Shown here in pieces: positions 25,559 through 37,102 of a DNA stretch of 64,000 nt (its first letter is position 1; every line of letters begins with the position of its first letter). The stretch covers positions 124,001-188,000 of the forward strand of contig NW_027331239.1 in NCBI RefSeq assembly GCF_022965805.1, written 5' to 3'. This stretch comes from Primulina eburnea (taxonomy: Eukaryota; Streptophyta; Magnoliopsida; Lamiales; Gesneriaceae). The position numbers were made by a program, and so were the translations under genes. The notes under the pieces were generated by a model that made no database searches, was not told the DNA's origin, and worked only from the letters and a program-made list of their open reading frames with translations.

Positions 25559-27905
25559 CTAGAGCCAACTACCCATATGTTCAAAACCCATTGATTCGCG
25601 ATGCTTGTTGAACAATGGTCCAGGTAAAGGCTTAGCTAGTGGATCAACAACATAATCTGCGGAGCCGACTTTGTCAATAGACACTACTCTTCTTTCCACA
25701 ATCTCTCCGAGGATGTGGTACTTTCTCAATACGAGTTTGGATTTCTGATGAGACCTTGGCTCCTTTGCTTGAGCTAAAGCTCCCGTGTTGTCACACAACA
25801 CCGGGATAGGAGCAACTCCATTAGGAATGACGCCCAACTCTTGGACGAAATTCCTTATCCAAACAGCCTCTCTTGCTGCATCTGATGCAGCAATGTATTC
25901 GGCCTCTGTGCTGGAATCCGTAATATTGTCTTGCTTGGAACTCTTCCAAGAGACAGCAGCACCATTGAGCATGAATACAAAATAGAGGTTGACTTCGAGT
26001 TATCGATATCGCTTTGGAAGCTAGAGTCGGTATAGCCTTCCAATTTCAGTTCTCTACCCCATAGACCAAGAACAACTTATTGGTCCTTCTCAACTGCTTG
26101 AGGATGTCTTTCACAGTTTTCAGGTGTGGAAGACCAGGGTTCGATTGATATCCTTTCACTACACATAGTGCAAATGCCACGTCAGGACGTGTAGATATCA
26201 TCCCATACATGATATTACCAATTTCCGAAGTATACGGAATGCGTGTCATCGCCACTATCTCTGCATCTGTCTTGGGAGACAGACTTGGATATGGACACGC
26301 CATGACACACAGGTAGACGTCCTCTCACGGACTCATCCATCGAGAACCGCTTCACGATGGTATCATGTATGTGGACTGGGTGATACCAAGCCATCTTTTC
26401 GATCTATCTCAATAGATCTGTATCCCAATACAAAAGATGCTTCACCCAAGTCCTACATCGAGAACTCACTCGCTAATCATATCTTAGTTGATTGCAACAT
26501 TCCTACATCATTCCCAATGAGTAGAATGTCATCAACATAAAATACCGGGAATGTCACAACACTCCCACTGACCTTCTTATACACACAGGGTCTCTCATGA
26601 TTCTTAGTAAATCAAACTATTTGATTGTACTGTCGAATCTGAGGTTCCAACTCCTAGATGCCTGCTTTAGATCATAAATAGATCTTTGAAGTTTGCATAC
26701 CATATGCTCACTTCCGATAGATGTAAACCCTTCAGGTTTAGACATGTAAATAATTTTCTTAAAATCCCCATTTAAGAAAGTTTGTCTTGACATCCATCTG
26801 CCATATCTCATAGTCATACTATGCAGCTATGGCTAATAAAATCCTTATGGACTTGAGCATTGCGATTGGGAAAAGGTTTCCTCAAAGTCAACTCCTTGTC
26901 TTTGAGTACACCCTTTTGCCACCAATCGCGCCTTGAAGGTCAACACCTTCCCATCCTCCCCAAGTCCCTGTGGGAACAGTTCCCACAGGTGGATCCACAA
27001 GATCCTACACTTGGTTCGAATGCATGGAATTCATCTCAGATTCCATTGCTTCAAGCCACTTGGATGAATCGGCATCAGATAACGCTTTCTTGAAGGTCCT
27101 TGGATCACATCCATGGTTAGGCTCATCATGGCCCTCTTCAAGAAGCAGACCATACCTCATAGGTGGTCTCGAGACTTTCTCGTATATGCTAGGAGCTTGT
27201 ATCTCCTCTCTTGGCTCATCGGGTGTGGGTTCTATAATTGTGGGTTTCTCTCGAACCTCTTCGAGTTCTATCATCTGCCTTTTTCTATCCAATAGAAAAT
27301 CCCTTTCCTAAAAGGTTGCATTCCTAGAAACAAACACCTTTGTTTCTTGGGGATGATAGAAATAATATCCAACTCAATTCCTTGGATATCCCACAAAGTA
27401 ACATAAAATGGATCAACAATCCAATTTATCTCCCACTTTCCTGCTTCACATAAGCAGGGCTCCCCATATTCTAAGATAAGAATATTTGGGAGGCTTACCC
27501 ATCCATATCTCATATGGTATTTGCCTTTGAATGGACATTTAGTAGAATATCTTTTACTTTTAAGTTATAGAGATCGTTTTTCAAGTTCTCAAGTACCAAT
27601 TAAACATTCATTCTTGTAAATGTTGCAAACACCTTTGCTAAATAAACAAGAATATCCATTTTTATCATAATAGAAATGGAAACAATGTTTTACAAAATTA
27701 GGTACAAACAAAACATCTCACAAAATTAACTTAAACTATTGTTCAACAATAAGTAAACATCCTCAATAGCCTTGGCAGCAACTCTTGCTCCATTGCCCAT
27801 TCTCAAGAAGGTCACACCTTCCTTAAGCTTCCTACTTCTTCCCATCACCTGTAACCCATTACAGAGATGTGAGTCACAACCGGTATCTAATACCCAAGAA
27901 GTAGA
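25559..27905 (-). pseudogene. pol: C1 decayed pol: protease, RT and RNase H remnants, integrase core deleted
   Basis: Reading leftward: protease with LDTGCDSHLC (DTG codons 27879-27887); a pre-integrase remnant to about 27540; then a jump to the end of the integrase region (IPYEIWMGKPPKYS, about 27510-27480). The integrase zinc finger and catalytic core are thus deleted. The linker with FKKALSDADSSKWLEAM is in 27005-27292. Reverse transcriptase fragments are at 26617-26817 (TFLNGDF, PEGF, SIYDLKQA), YVDDI at 26525-26539, and 26046-26303 (GNIMYGMISTRPDVAFAL). RNase H follows, with its start at 25855-26043 (YTDSSFQSDID) and the rest at 25559-25972 (SSTEAEYIAASDAAREA). Pieces lie in different frames separated by indels and stops. 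It cannot make a working Pol. Confidence 0.9.
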
Positions 27906-27929
27906 GTTAATTAAAATGTTTACTTAAAT

Positions 27930-28790
27930 CTAGAACATACCGTTTCCAGAACACTTCTGGGCAAGATATTCTTTGCAATTTCGCCTCCAATGTCCAGGCT
28001 TCTTGCAGTGATGACATACATCATTAGTCTTGTCAGCCTTAACTGGTCTGGCTGCCTCAACAGGGTTCGGAGATTGCCTCAACAGGGGCACGTTCTTCTC
28101 GGGACGTTGGAAAGAACTCTTCTTTCCCTTCCCATGTGGATCAATCTTCGTACCAGATGAAGAACCCACATAAAGAACCAACTTCTCTTTCTTGATGGTG
28201 GATTCAAACGTAACAAGCATGTTCACCAACTCCTCAAGGGTCGGTTCCATCTTGTTCATGTTGAAATTCACCACAAAAGGATCAAATGAGCTAGGCAGCG
28301 ATAACAGCAACACGTCGGTGGTCAACTCCGAAGGCAAGATCAAATCCATGCCAACGAGCTTGTCCACGAGCCCGATCACCTTTAGGCCATGCTCATGGAC
28401 CGAGGCCCCATCTCGCATGCGCAAAGTGATCAGCTCCTTGACGGTTGCATGCCTAAGAGGACGCGTTTGCTCTCCAAAGAGCTCCTTGAGGTGCAAATGA
28501 ATGTCAGCAGCATTCTTTGCACCCTCAAAACGCCTCTGTAGCTCATCGTTCATAGAAGTCAGCATATAACACCTAGCTATCAAGTCATGGTCACACCATT
28601 CCTCGTAAGCCTGCAATTCCTCAGGAGTGCAGTCAGTCGGAGCCTCAACAGGGGGCGACTGAGTCAGTGTATATGTTACCCTTTCCGAATTTAAGACTAT
28701 TTTCAAATTTCTTAGCCAAGTGAGGTAATTAGGTCCAGTTAATATGTGTTTGTCGAGTATTATAGATATCGAATTGCGCATCGAAGACAT
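27930..28790 (-). CDS. gag: C1 Gag (286 aa), ended by stops ahead of the protease
   Basis: Capsid/nucleocapsid protein of a copia element. Residues about 20-45 (GPNYLTWLRNLKIVLNSE) and 66-195 are the UBN2/copia-type gag region. A CCHC zinc knuckle is at 259-272 (CHHCKKPGHWRRNC). The ATG at 28790 begins MSSMRNSISI. The frame ends with TAG at 27930-27932, another in-frame TAA follows two codons later, and the same frame then runs into the protease DTG motif. The stop therefore looks like a nonsense change in an ancestral gag-pol fusion. Gag itself looks intact and could be translated. Confidence 0.85.
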   Translation of the reverse strand: MSSMRNSISIILDKHILTGPNYLTWLRNLKIVLNSERVTYTLTQSPPVEAPTDCTPEELQAYEEWCDHDLIARCYMLTSMNDELQRRFEGAKNAADIHLHLKELFGEQTRPLRHATVKELITLRMRDGASVHEHGLKVIGLVDKLVGMDLILPSELTTDVLLLSLPSSFDPFVVNFNMNKMEPTLEELVNMLVTFESTIKKEKLVLYVGSSSGTKIDPHGKGKKSSFQRPEKNVPLLRQSPNPVEAARPVKADKTNDVCHHCKKPGHWRRNCKEYLAQKCSGNGMF

Positions 28791-30599
28791 TGTTGATTTG
28801 TACTGAAAAGTAAAAACAGATAAATGTTGATGACTATTTTAAAATATTTGGTAAGATATAAAGTATGGACTTTAACTTTATAAATATTTACTCCCACTGT
28901 TTTGACATCTTTCACTACCCTCTAGTGAAAACGGGAAACACTTTCCTCAGTAGGTACGTAAGGTCCAATTAGCGAATTGTGATCCCGAATAATATCGGCC
29001 ATCACAACTCCTAAAAGTTGTTTCCAATTGCATCGCCATGCAACCCTCTACGTATACTTTTGTCTCACGTTTGATTAGGACCCAATAATATGACGTCGTT
29101 CATCTTTACGTGTCAAGCCTTACCCATCGATGTTGAACCTTAATGGACGGTCGCCATGAGTTCCCTCAATAATATGAGCCGAAATCATGGGAGTTCCACG
29201 TAGTTCACATCACTATGTCAATGGATGTCACAGCTTTCCGGCACCCAGGGCCCCCTCAATAATATGAGCCGAGCCCCGAGTACGGGTAGCGTTCATCATG
29301 CACCCATTGTCGATGGAAGACAAGGAAATTATAAACAAATTTATAATTCCCCTTTTCGGGCTTGATATTAATTTTGAATCTTATTCAAAATGAGGGTTTT
29401 TAATTTTGAAAGGTCTCATCATTAATTTTATTTTAAAAGCTCGCCATGTTTGATCGTATGTTTGCCGGATTCATGCAACTTTGTTATTATCATAATAATA
29501 ACGCACATACTCATTATTTATAACATATCATGCATATATTATAAACAGTAAACAATACAAGGATGATCAATTGCCCCAACACTAATGGCCCGTGTGAGCC
29601 AAACACGGGCCTAGGTCCAATCCTAGGGTAAATGCACGGGATGCAAATGCAACTACATTATTACATTAGCATCCAATATTACATGTCTTCGATCTTCATA
29701 ATCACCAAGGCCACCATCTTCCAATCTTGATCTTCACCTATTCTAATATTTACAATTAAATATCCATGGCACATAGGGATACATCTCATGGGGGTGGGAA
29801 CGGGCCATAAACCAAGCCCACTTTAAATTGATAATTATTACAATCATACAACACAAATATCCTAGCATACACCTAGCAAATTGGGCTTGGGCTTTTGATC
29901 ATCCTTCATGCATAATATCACATATCATACACCATCAATTAATTATCACTATAATTAATTGATCCAATATTATATATCTTGATCCAATCACTAACCGCCA
30001 CAATTATAAATTAAATTAACAAAGTATACAAACACCTTTGTCTACTTTCAAATTAATTTATTTATAATCGAATTTCTTGTAAATCACAATTTACTATAAA
30101 TAATTAAAGTCCAACTTCAATTATTTATTTTATGAGAAAACATGTGCAACAATTGTAAATTTAAACTTAAGGACCCAAAAACCATTTTTCACCAAAAATA
30201 CTTTGGCCCATTTAAATTTCACAAATTATGTTGGCCATCCAATGGCCCAACATCTCAAGGCCCATGACACTTGGATTAACCAAAACACTTTTGGAAACCC
30301 TAGCCGTCATTGCCGTCGCCGGAGCTCCGTCGCCGGATTCCGGCAACAACAAAAAAATTTTTTTTTTTTTTTTTATTTTAAAAACTGAACATTTCGGGCA
30401 GCCCCTCGGGCTGCCCTATGCTGCCCGAAATTTTCGGGCAGCCCCTCGGGCAGCCCCTCGGGCTGCCCGAAAAAACATTTTTTTTTTTTTGTTTTTCTAA
30501 TTTTCGGCCTTATGATATTTTTGCACAAAAAATCTCAAACGGTTAGAAATCGATCTCAACATAATATTATGCAAATATTACACAAAATCCGTAACCTAA
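28791..30599 (-). other. C1 long 5' leader without a gene
   Basis: About 1.8 kb between the primer site and Gag with no frame I can support. It holds a direct repeat of CCCTCAATAATATGAGCCGA at 29163-29182 and 29253-29272, long T runs (about 30358-30374 and 30478-30490), and a GC-rich hairpin segment. Small frames at 30203-30388 and 30228-30500 run through low-complexity sequence and are not credible. Confidence 0.6.
30431..30473. repeat. Perfect 14-bp inverted repeat in the C1 leader
   Basis: TTTTCGGGCAGCCC (30431-30444) pairs with GGGCTGCCCGAAAA (30460-30473) around a 15-nt loop. A related copy (CGGGCAGCCCCTCGGGCTGCCC) lies at about 30394-30415. The RNA would fold into a strong hairpin about 130-180 nt downstream of the primer site. 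A packaging or dimerisation role is only a guess. Confidence 0.7.
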
Positions 30600-30611
30600 G
30601 CTCTGATACCA
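30600..30611 (-). other. C1 primer-binding site (tRNA-iMet)
   Basis: TGGTATCAGAGC on the minus strand, two bases from the LTR end. Complementary to the initiator tRNA-Met 3' end. Confidence 0.92.
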
Positions 30612-30613
30612 CT

Positions 30614-32772
30614 TGAAAGCGGACCGGTTACGGTGGCCGGAAACGCAACGGAAGCATAAAAATCAAAATTTTAAGGGAATATTTCGGCCACCCCTAGGAC
30701 TTGTGCAATATTTACAAAAACAAAAACATCATTCATAGGATGTTAAAGAAATATTACCTATCAACTTTAAAAGTTGATTGTGGCTCCAACTAAGGTGTGA
30801 ACACCTTAGCTCTTGAATGGCATGAAGAAATCTACAAGCTCTCCTCCAAAACCTTGAAACTTTCCTTCAAATTAGGCCCACCACTAACTAGGGAAATCCC
30901 CTCACAATTTGCACTAGAAAAATGTGAGGATTTTTCAAAGAGAAGTGTGTTTATTCTTCAACAATTGAAGAACACAAAAATGGAGAAAACTTGGAGAGAA
31001 AAGTAGTAGAGGTTTCGGCCATGCTTCATGTGGAGAAGAGGGAGAATGAATTAATTTTCTTGTCTTGGTGTTGCAAAAAGCAAAAGTGAAAAAGTTGCAT
31101 GCCATGCAATTTTTTATTCAAAAGTAATCTCCACCTCTTCACCTCCCATGCATGCATATAATATAGTTTTTAATCAAATTAAAAACTTTGGACTAAATTT
31201 AATTATCTCAAACATATTTGAGACTAATTAAACATTACTTGAATTTACTCAAGTCCCACTAGTTTAAATAATTATTTTAATTGAGCTCTACAAGACTCAA
31301 TATTATTTAATTAATCCAACACTTGAATTAATTTAATTATTTGGGCTCTACTAGGCCCACTAGTGTTTAATTAATTCAACACTTGAATTAATTTATTTAG
31401 TCCATAATAATGTCTATGAAAATCACAATTTTCAATTACATTATTCACTTGGCCCAAATTTTAATTTAGGAACACTTCCATAAATCAAAATTTATATTTC
31501 TCTCATAGAAGTCATACTTCTATTTTTCTTTACACTTATAAACACATTTATAAGTCGTTCAACACTTTGAACTATTTTCTCCTTTATAGAAGTCATACTT
31601 CCAATTTTCCTTACGCTTATAAACTCCTTTATAAGCCGTTCAACACATTGAACTATTTTACTTCTCATCGGGATTTACAAAGCTAGTACTTGTGTGGCCC
31701 TCAATGGTTCATTGATACAACTAGCCGTGGGTTCACATCTCCATGTGATTCGGACTAAACATGTCCTTATTCGAGCATACCCCAATTGCTCCATTCTTAC
31801 TTATCAACTCCTTGATAGTAAGAACGTCAGAACTCAAGTCTGATAGTACCCAACCAATCACGTTAAACGCCTAGCAGCATCGCTTACGTGATTCCCTAGG
31901 TATCACATGATAGTGCCTGCAAGAACCATTCAATTATGGTTAGCGTACAGTACGGTCCCTTCAACTCATATATCCCGATCGATTCGACAACCATTGGTTT
32001 ATCGAGAGTTGTCCAAGAATCGATACTATGTGTCATGTCGTAGTTGCATCGATGGTGTAATCTATGAAACCCCTTTCATAATTACAACCATACTCTGGCC
32101 AGAGATTTCGATCTACATACACATGATAACACATAGGATATCCATACCCGAAGGTAAGCGGTGAATCCCCGACTACAATGCATCGACTCCTATGTGTTTC
32201 GACAGAACACCCAACCTTGCCACCTGATGACCCCATGAGAGTCGGTAAACAAGTCAAAGTGTAATTCTAGCACATAGAGTCTCAATGTTGTCCCGGGTCA
32301 TAAGGACTAATTCTGTACAACCATAAACCAGGACTTTTCCACTCGATAAGTGAGAACCACTTGGAAAGTCCTTTTATGGAGGGTTGTTCAGTGCACTCTA
32401 CAAGGAGCACCTATCTGCATGTTCGGACATCACAATGTCCCCTACCAATGAAACATGGTACTCACATCGCAGATACTAGTCTCTAACTCGAGCGGCCTAT
32501 ATCCTTCTTAGTGACGGCTGAATCGACTAGGAACCGTTTAGAATATACAGTATTACAAATATGAGTTTCATGATACTCATCATATGAGCATCTCATATTC
32601 TTTCTACTATTCGTATATTCAAGGGCTTTATCTATGCAGCTAGCATGGGTATACAGATAAAGATTTGCCAAAATAATAATTTCAAATATTATTAAAATAA
32701 AGACTGCTTATACATAGAGTTTCATTGTGAACACTCGGCCAACACTTGGCTCGACGGGCACCTACTCTAACA
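30614..32772 (-). repeat. C1 5' LTR (2159 bp)
   Basis: Partner of 23386-25544, same length, about four substitutions. In element sense it starts at 32772 (TGTTAGAGTAGG) and ends at 30614. It carries the 81-bp tandem duplication at 31507-31668. Confidence 0.94.
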
Positions 32773-32777
32773 CAGAA
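32773..32777. repeat. Target-site duplication of C1, right copy (CAGAA)
   Basis: Matches 23381-23385; satellite resumes directly after. Confidence 0.95.
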
Positions 32778-33137
32778 TACAATAGTCCTAGGCATGCCAT
32801 GCAACTTAACGACTTATCTAAAGAACAAATCCGCAATGTTTGAAGCATCATCGGTTTTATGACAAGCTATAAAATGTGTCATCTTAGAGAATCTATCCAC
32901 AACAACAAATATAGAATCCCTCCCATTCTTAGTCCTAGGCAACCCCAAAATAAAGTCCATTGAAATGTCAATCAAAGTTCTTTGTTAAGAATAGCACGCA
33001 AAAGTGTTCCCAATTTCTATTGACAACTTCAGTTTGTCCATCCGTTTGAGGATGACAAGTAGTAGAAAACAACAATATTGTTGCAAGTTTAGCACATAAA
33101 GTCTTCCAAAAGTAACTCAATAATTTAACGTCGGGAC

Positions 33138-33142
33138 CAGAA
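33138..33142. other. Uninterrupted paralogue of the C1 insertion site
   Basis: CAGAA within GTCGGGACCAGAATACAATAG, with rare flanking variants (TTGTTGCAAGTTTAGCACAT to the left; AACTTAACGACTTATC to the right) that also flank C1 at 23320-23385 and 32773-32825. Confidence 0.8.
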
Positions 33143-33646
33143 TACAATAGTCCTAGGCATGCCATGCAACTTAACGACTTATCTAAAGAACAAATCCGCA
33201 ATGTTTGAAGCATCATGGGTTTTATGACAAGCTATAAAATGTACCATCTTAGAGAATCTATCCACAACAACAAAAATAGAATCACTCCACTTCTTAGTCC
33301 TAGGCAACCCCAAAATAAAGTCCATTGAAATGTCAATCAAAGTTCTTTGTTAAGAATAGCACGCAAAAGTGTTCCCAATTTCTATTGACAACTTCAGTTT
33401 GTCCATCCGTTTGAGGATGACAAGTAGTAGAAAACAACAATTTTGTGCCAAGTTTAGCCCATAAAGTCTTCCAAAAGTAACTCGAGAATATAACATCGCG
33501 ACCAGAAACAATAGTCCTAGGCGTTCCATGCAACCTAACGACTTCTCTAAAGAACAAGTCCGCAATGTTTGAAGCATCATCAGTTTTATGACAAGCTATA
33601 AAATGTACCATCTTAGAGAATCTATCCACAACAACAAAAATAGAAT

Positions 33647-33651
33647 CCCTC
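33647..33651. other. Uninterrupted paralogue of the G1 insertion site
   Basis: CCCTC in an unbroken unit. To its left, 33333-33646 matches 6642-6955 nearly base for base, including CTCGAGAATATAAC and GGCGTTCCATGC. To its right it matches 14802 onward (TTCTATTGGCAAC, then CAGCAACAATAGTCATAGG). Confidence 0.85.
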
Positions 33652-35472
33652 CCCTTCTTAGTCCTAGGCAACCCCAAAATAAAGTCCATAGAAATGTCAA
33701 TCCAAGTTCTTTTTAAGAATAGCACGCAAAAGTGTTCCCAATTTCTATTGGCAACTTCAGTTTGTCCATCCGTTTGAGGGTGACAAGTAGTAGAAAACAA
33801 CAATTTTGTGCCAGTTTAGCCCATAAAGTATTCCAAAAGTAACTCAAGAATTTAACATCGCGACCAGCAACAATAGTCATAGGCATGCCATGCAACCTAG
33901 CGACTTCTCTAAAGAACAAGTCCGCAATGTTTGAAGCATCATGGGTTTTATGACAAGCTATAAAATGTGTAATCTTAGAGAATCGATCCACAACAACAAA
34001 AATAGAATACCTCCCCTTCTTAGTCCTATGCAACCCCAAAATAAAGTCCTTAGAAATGTCAATCCAAGTTCTTTTTAAGAATAGCACGCAAAAGTGTTCC
34101 CAAAGTTCTATTGTCAACTTCAGTTTGTCCATCCGTTTGAGGATGACAAGTAGTAGAAAACCACAATTTTGTGCCAAGTTTAGCGCATAAAGTCTTCCAA
34201 AAGTAACTCAATAATTTAATGTCGCGACCAGAAAACAATAGTCCTAGGCATGCCATGCAACCTAACGACTTCTCTAAAGAACAAATCCGCAATGTTTGAA
34301 GCATCATGGGTTTTATGACAAGCTATAAAATGTACCATCTTAGAGAATCTATCAACAACAACAAAAATAGAATCCCTCCCCTTCTTAGTCCTAGGCAGCC
34401 CCAAAATAAAGTCCATACAAATGTCAATCCAAGTTCTTTTTAAGAATAGCACGCAAAGGTGTTCCCAAAGTTCTATTGACAACTTCAGTTTGTCCATCCG
34501 TTTGAGGATGACAAGTAGTAGAAAACAACAATTTTGTGCCAAGTTTAGCCCATAAAGTATTCCAAAATTAACTCAAGAATTTAACATCGCGACCAGAAAC
34601 AATAGTCCTAGGCATGCCATGCAACTTAACGACTTCTCTAAGGAACAAATCCGCAATGTTTGAAGCATCATTGGTTTTATGACAAGCTATAAAATGTCTA
34701 ATCTTAGAGAATCTATCCACAACAACAAAAAAAGAATCCCTCCCCTTCTTAGTCCAAGGCAACCCCAAAATAAAGTCCATTGAAATGTCAATCAAAGTTC
34801 TTTTTAAGAATAGCACGCAAAAGTGTTCCCAATTTCTATTGACAACTTCAGTTTGTTCATCAGTTTGAGGATGACAAGTAGTAGAAAACAACAATTTTGT
34901 GCAAAGTTTAGCCCATAAAGTATTCCAAAAGTAACTCAAGAATTTAACATCGCGACCAGAAACAATAGTCCTAGGCATGCCATGCAACCTAACGACTTCT
35001 CTAAAGAACAAATCCGCAATGTTTGAAGCATCATGGGTTTTATGACAAGCTATAAAATGTACCATCTTAGAGAATCTATCCACAACAACAAAAATAGAAT
35101 CCCTCCCCTTCTTAGTCCCAGGCAACCCCAAAATAAAGTCCATTGAAATGTCAATCAAAGTTCTTTGTTAAGAATAGCACGCAAAAGTGTTCCCAATTTC
35201 TATTGACAACTTCAGTTTGTCCATCCGTTTGAGGATGACAAGTAGTAGAAAACAACAATTTTGTGCAAAGTTTAGCCCATAAAGTATTCCAAAATTAACT
35301 CAAGAATTTAACATCGCGACCAGAAACAATAGTCCTAGGCATGCCATGCAACCTAACGACTTCTCTAAGGAACAAATCCGCAATGTTTGAAGCATCATTG
35401 GTTTTATGACAAGCTATAAAATGTCCAATCTTAGAGAATCTATTCACAACAACAAAAATAGAATCCCTCCCC

Positions 35473-35477
35473 TTCTT
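35473..35477. repeat. Target-site duplication of G2, left copy (TTCTT)
   Basis: TTCTT before the LTR and again at 43254-43258. Joined flanks give CCCTCCCCTTCTTAGTCCAAGG, which exists intact with TTCTT at 16622-16626 and shares the rare CTATTCAC on the left. Confidence 0.93.
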
Positions 35478-37062
35478 TGTGGCACCCTGACCTCTTTTAA
35501 AATAAATACGCAGCGGAAATAAAAATTTTCTTTTCAAAATATACGGAAGGAGTTTCAAAATACATTAGTTTAAATATCTTTACAAAATAAATACATGATC
35601 ATTTAAATGACATAACAAAAACAAAACATCATTCCTATGATCATGCCAAAATCCTCCTTCCACGGTGTATGCATATGACCCCCAATCCACAGTCAACGTC
35701 CCGGGGCACCACTCTGATCTGCATCACATGAAAATAACTGAAATGAGAATAAATCTCAGCAAGTGGAACTCTTATATAACAATAAACAATAATCTCTGTA
35801 AAACATCTCTTTGAAATCATAAATACCATCAACTCTGAACTGTAAACTCTGAATATCAATAACATAGCAATAGCATATAAATATGATGGTATTTCTCTTT
35901 TGCTCTGGGGATTGATATCAATAGTATCTCTGCTCTGGGGTTGCTCGTATCCCAAATCGATATAAATACCGATAACTCTGAGGGATATAAGCCTCTGGGC
36001 TATGATCATCTAATATTGCATGCAATCTCTGACTATGTATTTATCAATCCGAAAACATTTAAACTCTTCTCTGGATTTAACAATCACTTTGAACTCTATA
36101 TATCTTTTTGTATTCCCTTTAATCAATAATGAGACATACAATGCCTCCAATACATATAACAATACATACTATAGATCAAATGAAAGGGAATAACACAATA
36201 AACTCTTTGAAACACATACATATATAATCATGTGAGCAAAAAGGAATGAAATTCCACTTACAAACCACAACAAACACCTCAACTTAGCTCTTGATCACCA
36301 CCTACAACAAATAATCCACAAATAACACCAATATCAACTAAATATCCAAGATTACAAGCTAAATAATCCATAAATCCACTTAAACAACCAATCTAAACAA
36401 CTCTTAATTTACAACCTTAACAGAATCGCACCAAAAACTTACCCAAGCTTCCTAGCACCAAGGAGAACGTCGAACTCAAGTCGAAATTCCAAACAAACGC
36501 TTGAATCGAAGATAGGAAGTGAAAGAAATGACCAAAAACCCTAAAAATGGAGAGAAATGTCGAGAATGAAGGAGAGAAGAAAGGAAAAGCATGGCCAACC
36601 ACTCCAAAAAGTAGCTTAAAAACTCGACCATACCTTCACCGCGGGTGCGCCAACACAAGGACCGCGGGTGCGCTATGGTTACGGCAATCTCAAAAATTCT
36701 GGAACACTAACACCGCGGGTGCGGCACTGCAAGCAGCGCGGGTGCGGTCTCTACCGCGGGGGCGGTCTCTACAACGCCGCGGGTGCGGTGTGCTCACGGC
36801 ACTCAAACTCCAAAAATAGCACAGTGCACCGCGGGGGCACTCCTCTAAGAGCGCGGGTGCACTCTACTCACGGCAAAACACTATTCCAAAGCAACTAAAA
36901 TCGAACCGAAACGCTGAAACGAACAACCAACAACAACTAATACCTCAAATAAATAATAACCAATAATACTAAAGCCCAAAACACAACTATAATCATCTAA
37001 TCAAATATCCCAAATAACAAACGAAACTTAAATCGTACCGTACACCGGGCTCGGCTATTACA
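35478..37062 (-). repeat. G2 3' LTR (1585 bp)
   Basis: Element-sense start TGTAATAGCCGAGCC at 37062, end at 35478. U3 contains eight CCGCGGGTGCG-like motifs (36639-36861). No canonical TATA box; a weak TTTTTAAG lies at about 36616-36623 on the minus strand just past the cluster and is conserved in G3. Short frames at 35641-36009 and 36547-36898 recur in the other LTR and are probably fortuitous. Confidence 0.95.
36639..36861. promoter_or_regulatory. Cluster of eight CCGCGGGTGCG motifs in G2 U3
   Basis: Motif starts: 36639, 36662, 36713, 36736 (GCGCGGGTGCG), 36754 (CCGCGGGGGCG), 36777, 36829 and 36851. Each contains, or differs by one base from, the CCGCGG palindrome followed by GTGCG. CpG density is far above the AT-rich rest of the LTR. 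The same cluster is at 42830-43052 and, with changed spacing, in G3 at 57977-58200. A regulatory role is inferred from position and conservation. Confidence 0.6.
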
Positions 37063-37075
37063 ATCTTCCCCCCTT
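37063..37075 (-). other. G2 polypurine tract
   Basis: AAGGGGGGAAGAT on the minus strand, adjacent to the 3' LTR. Confidence 0.85.
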
Positions 37076-37102
37076 AAGGGAATTTCGTCCGCGAAATTGA
37101 CG

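Larger units (their letters stand above)
23386..32772 (-). mobile_element. C1: defective Ty1/copia LTR retrotransposon with young LTRs
   Basis: A 9.39-kb element on the minus strand. Order from right to left: 5' LTR (30614-32772), tRNA-iMet primer site, long untranslated leader, gag, decayed protease, RT and RNase H remnants, polypurine tract, 3' LTR (23386-25544). The RT-then-RNase H remnants near the 3' end, SSTEAEYIA and YVDDI are copia features. The integrase catalytic core is missing. I counted only about four substitutions between the 2159-bp LTRs, so the copy inserted recently although its genes are dead; enzymes from another element probably moved it. Confidence 0.94.
32773..35477 (-). 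repeat. Satellite array segment C, divergent units, about 7-8 units
   Basis: The same integrase-core repeat, but every unit is a divergent variant. It contains units that match the flanks of G1 (about 33333-33780) and of C1 (about 33070-33200) without any insertion, and copy 2 of the segmental duplication (33650-35477). It ends inside a unit at the TTCTT duplication of G2. Confidence 0.95.

Noticed and set aside
30228..30500. 90-codon plus-strand frame with AAPRAAPRAARK repeats
   Set aside because: Encoded by T runs and the GC-rich hairpin repeats of the C1 leader; low complexity only.
36547..36819. Arg/Gly-rich small plus-strand protein (also at 42738-43010)
   Set aside because: The residues come from translating the CCGCGGGTGCG motif cluster; the frame is a by-product of that repeat.
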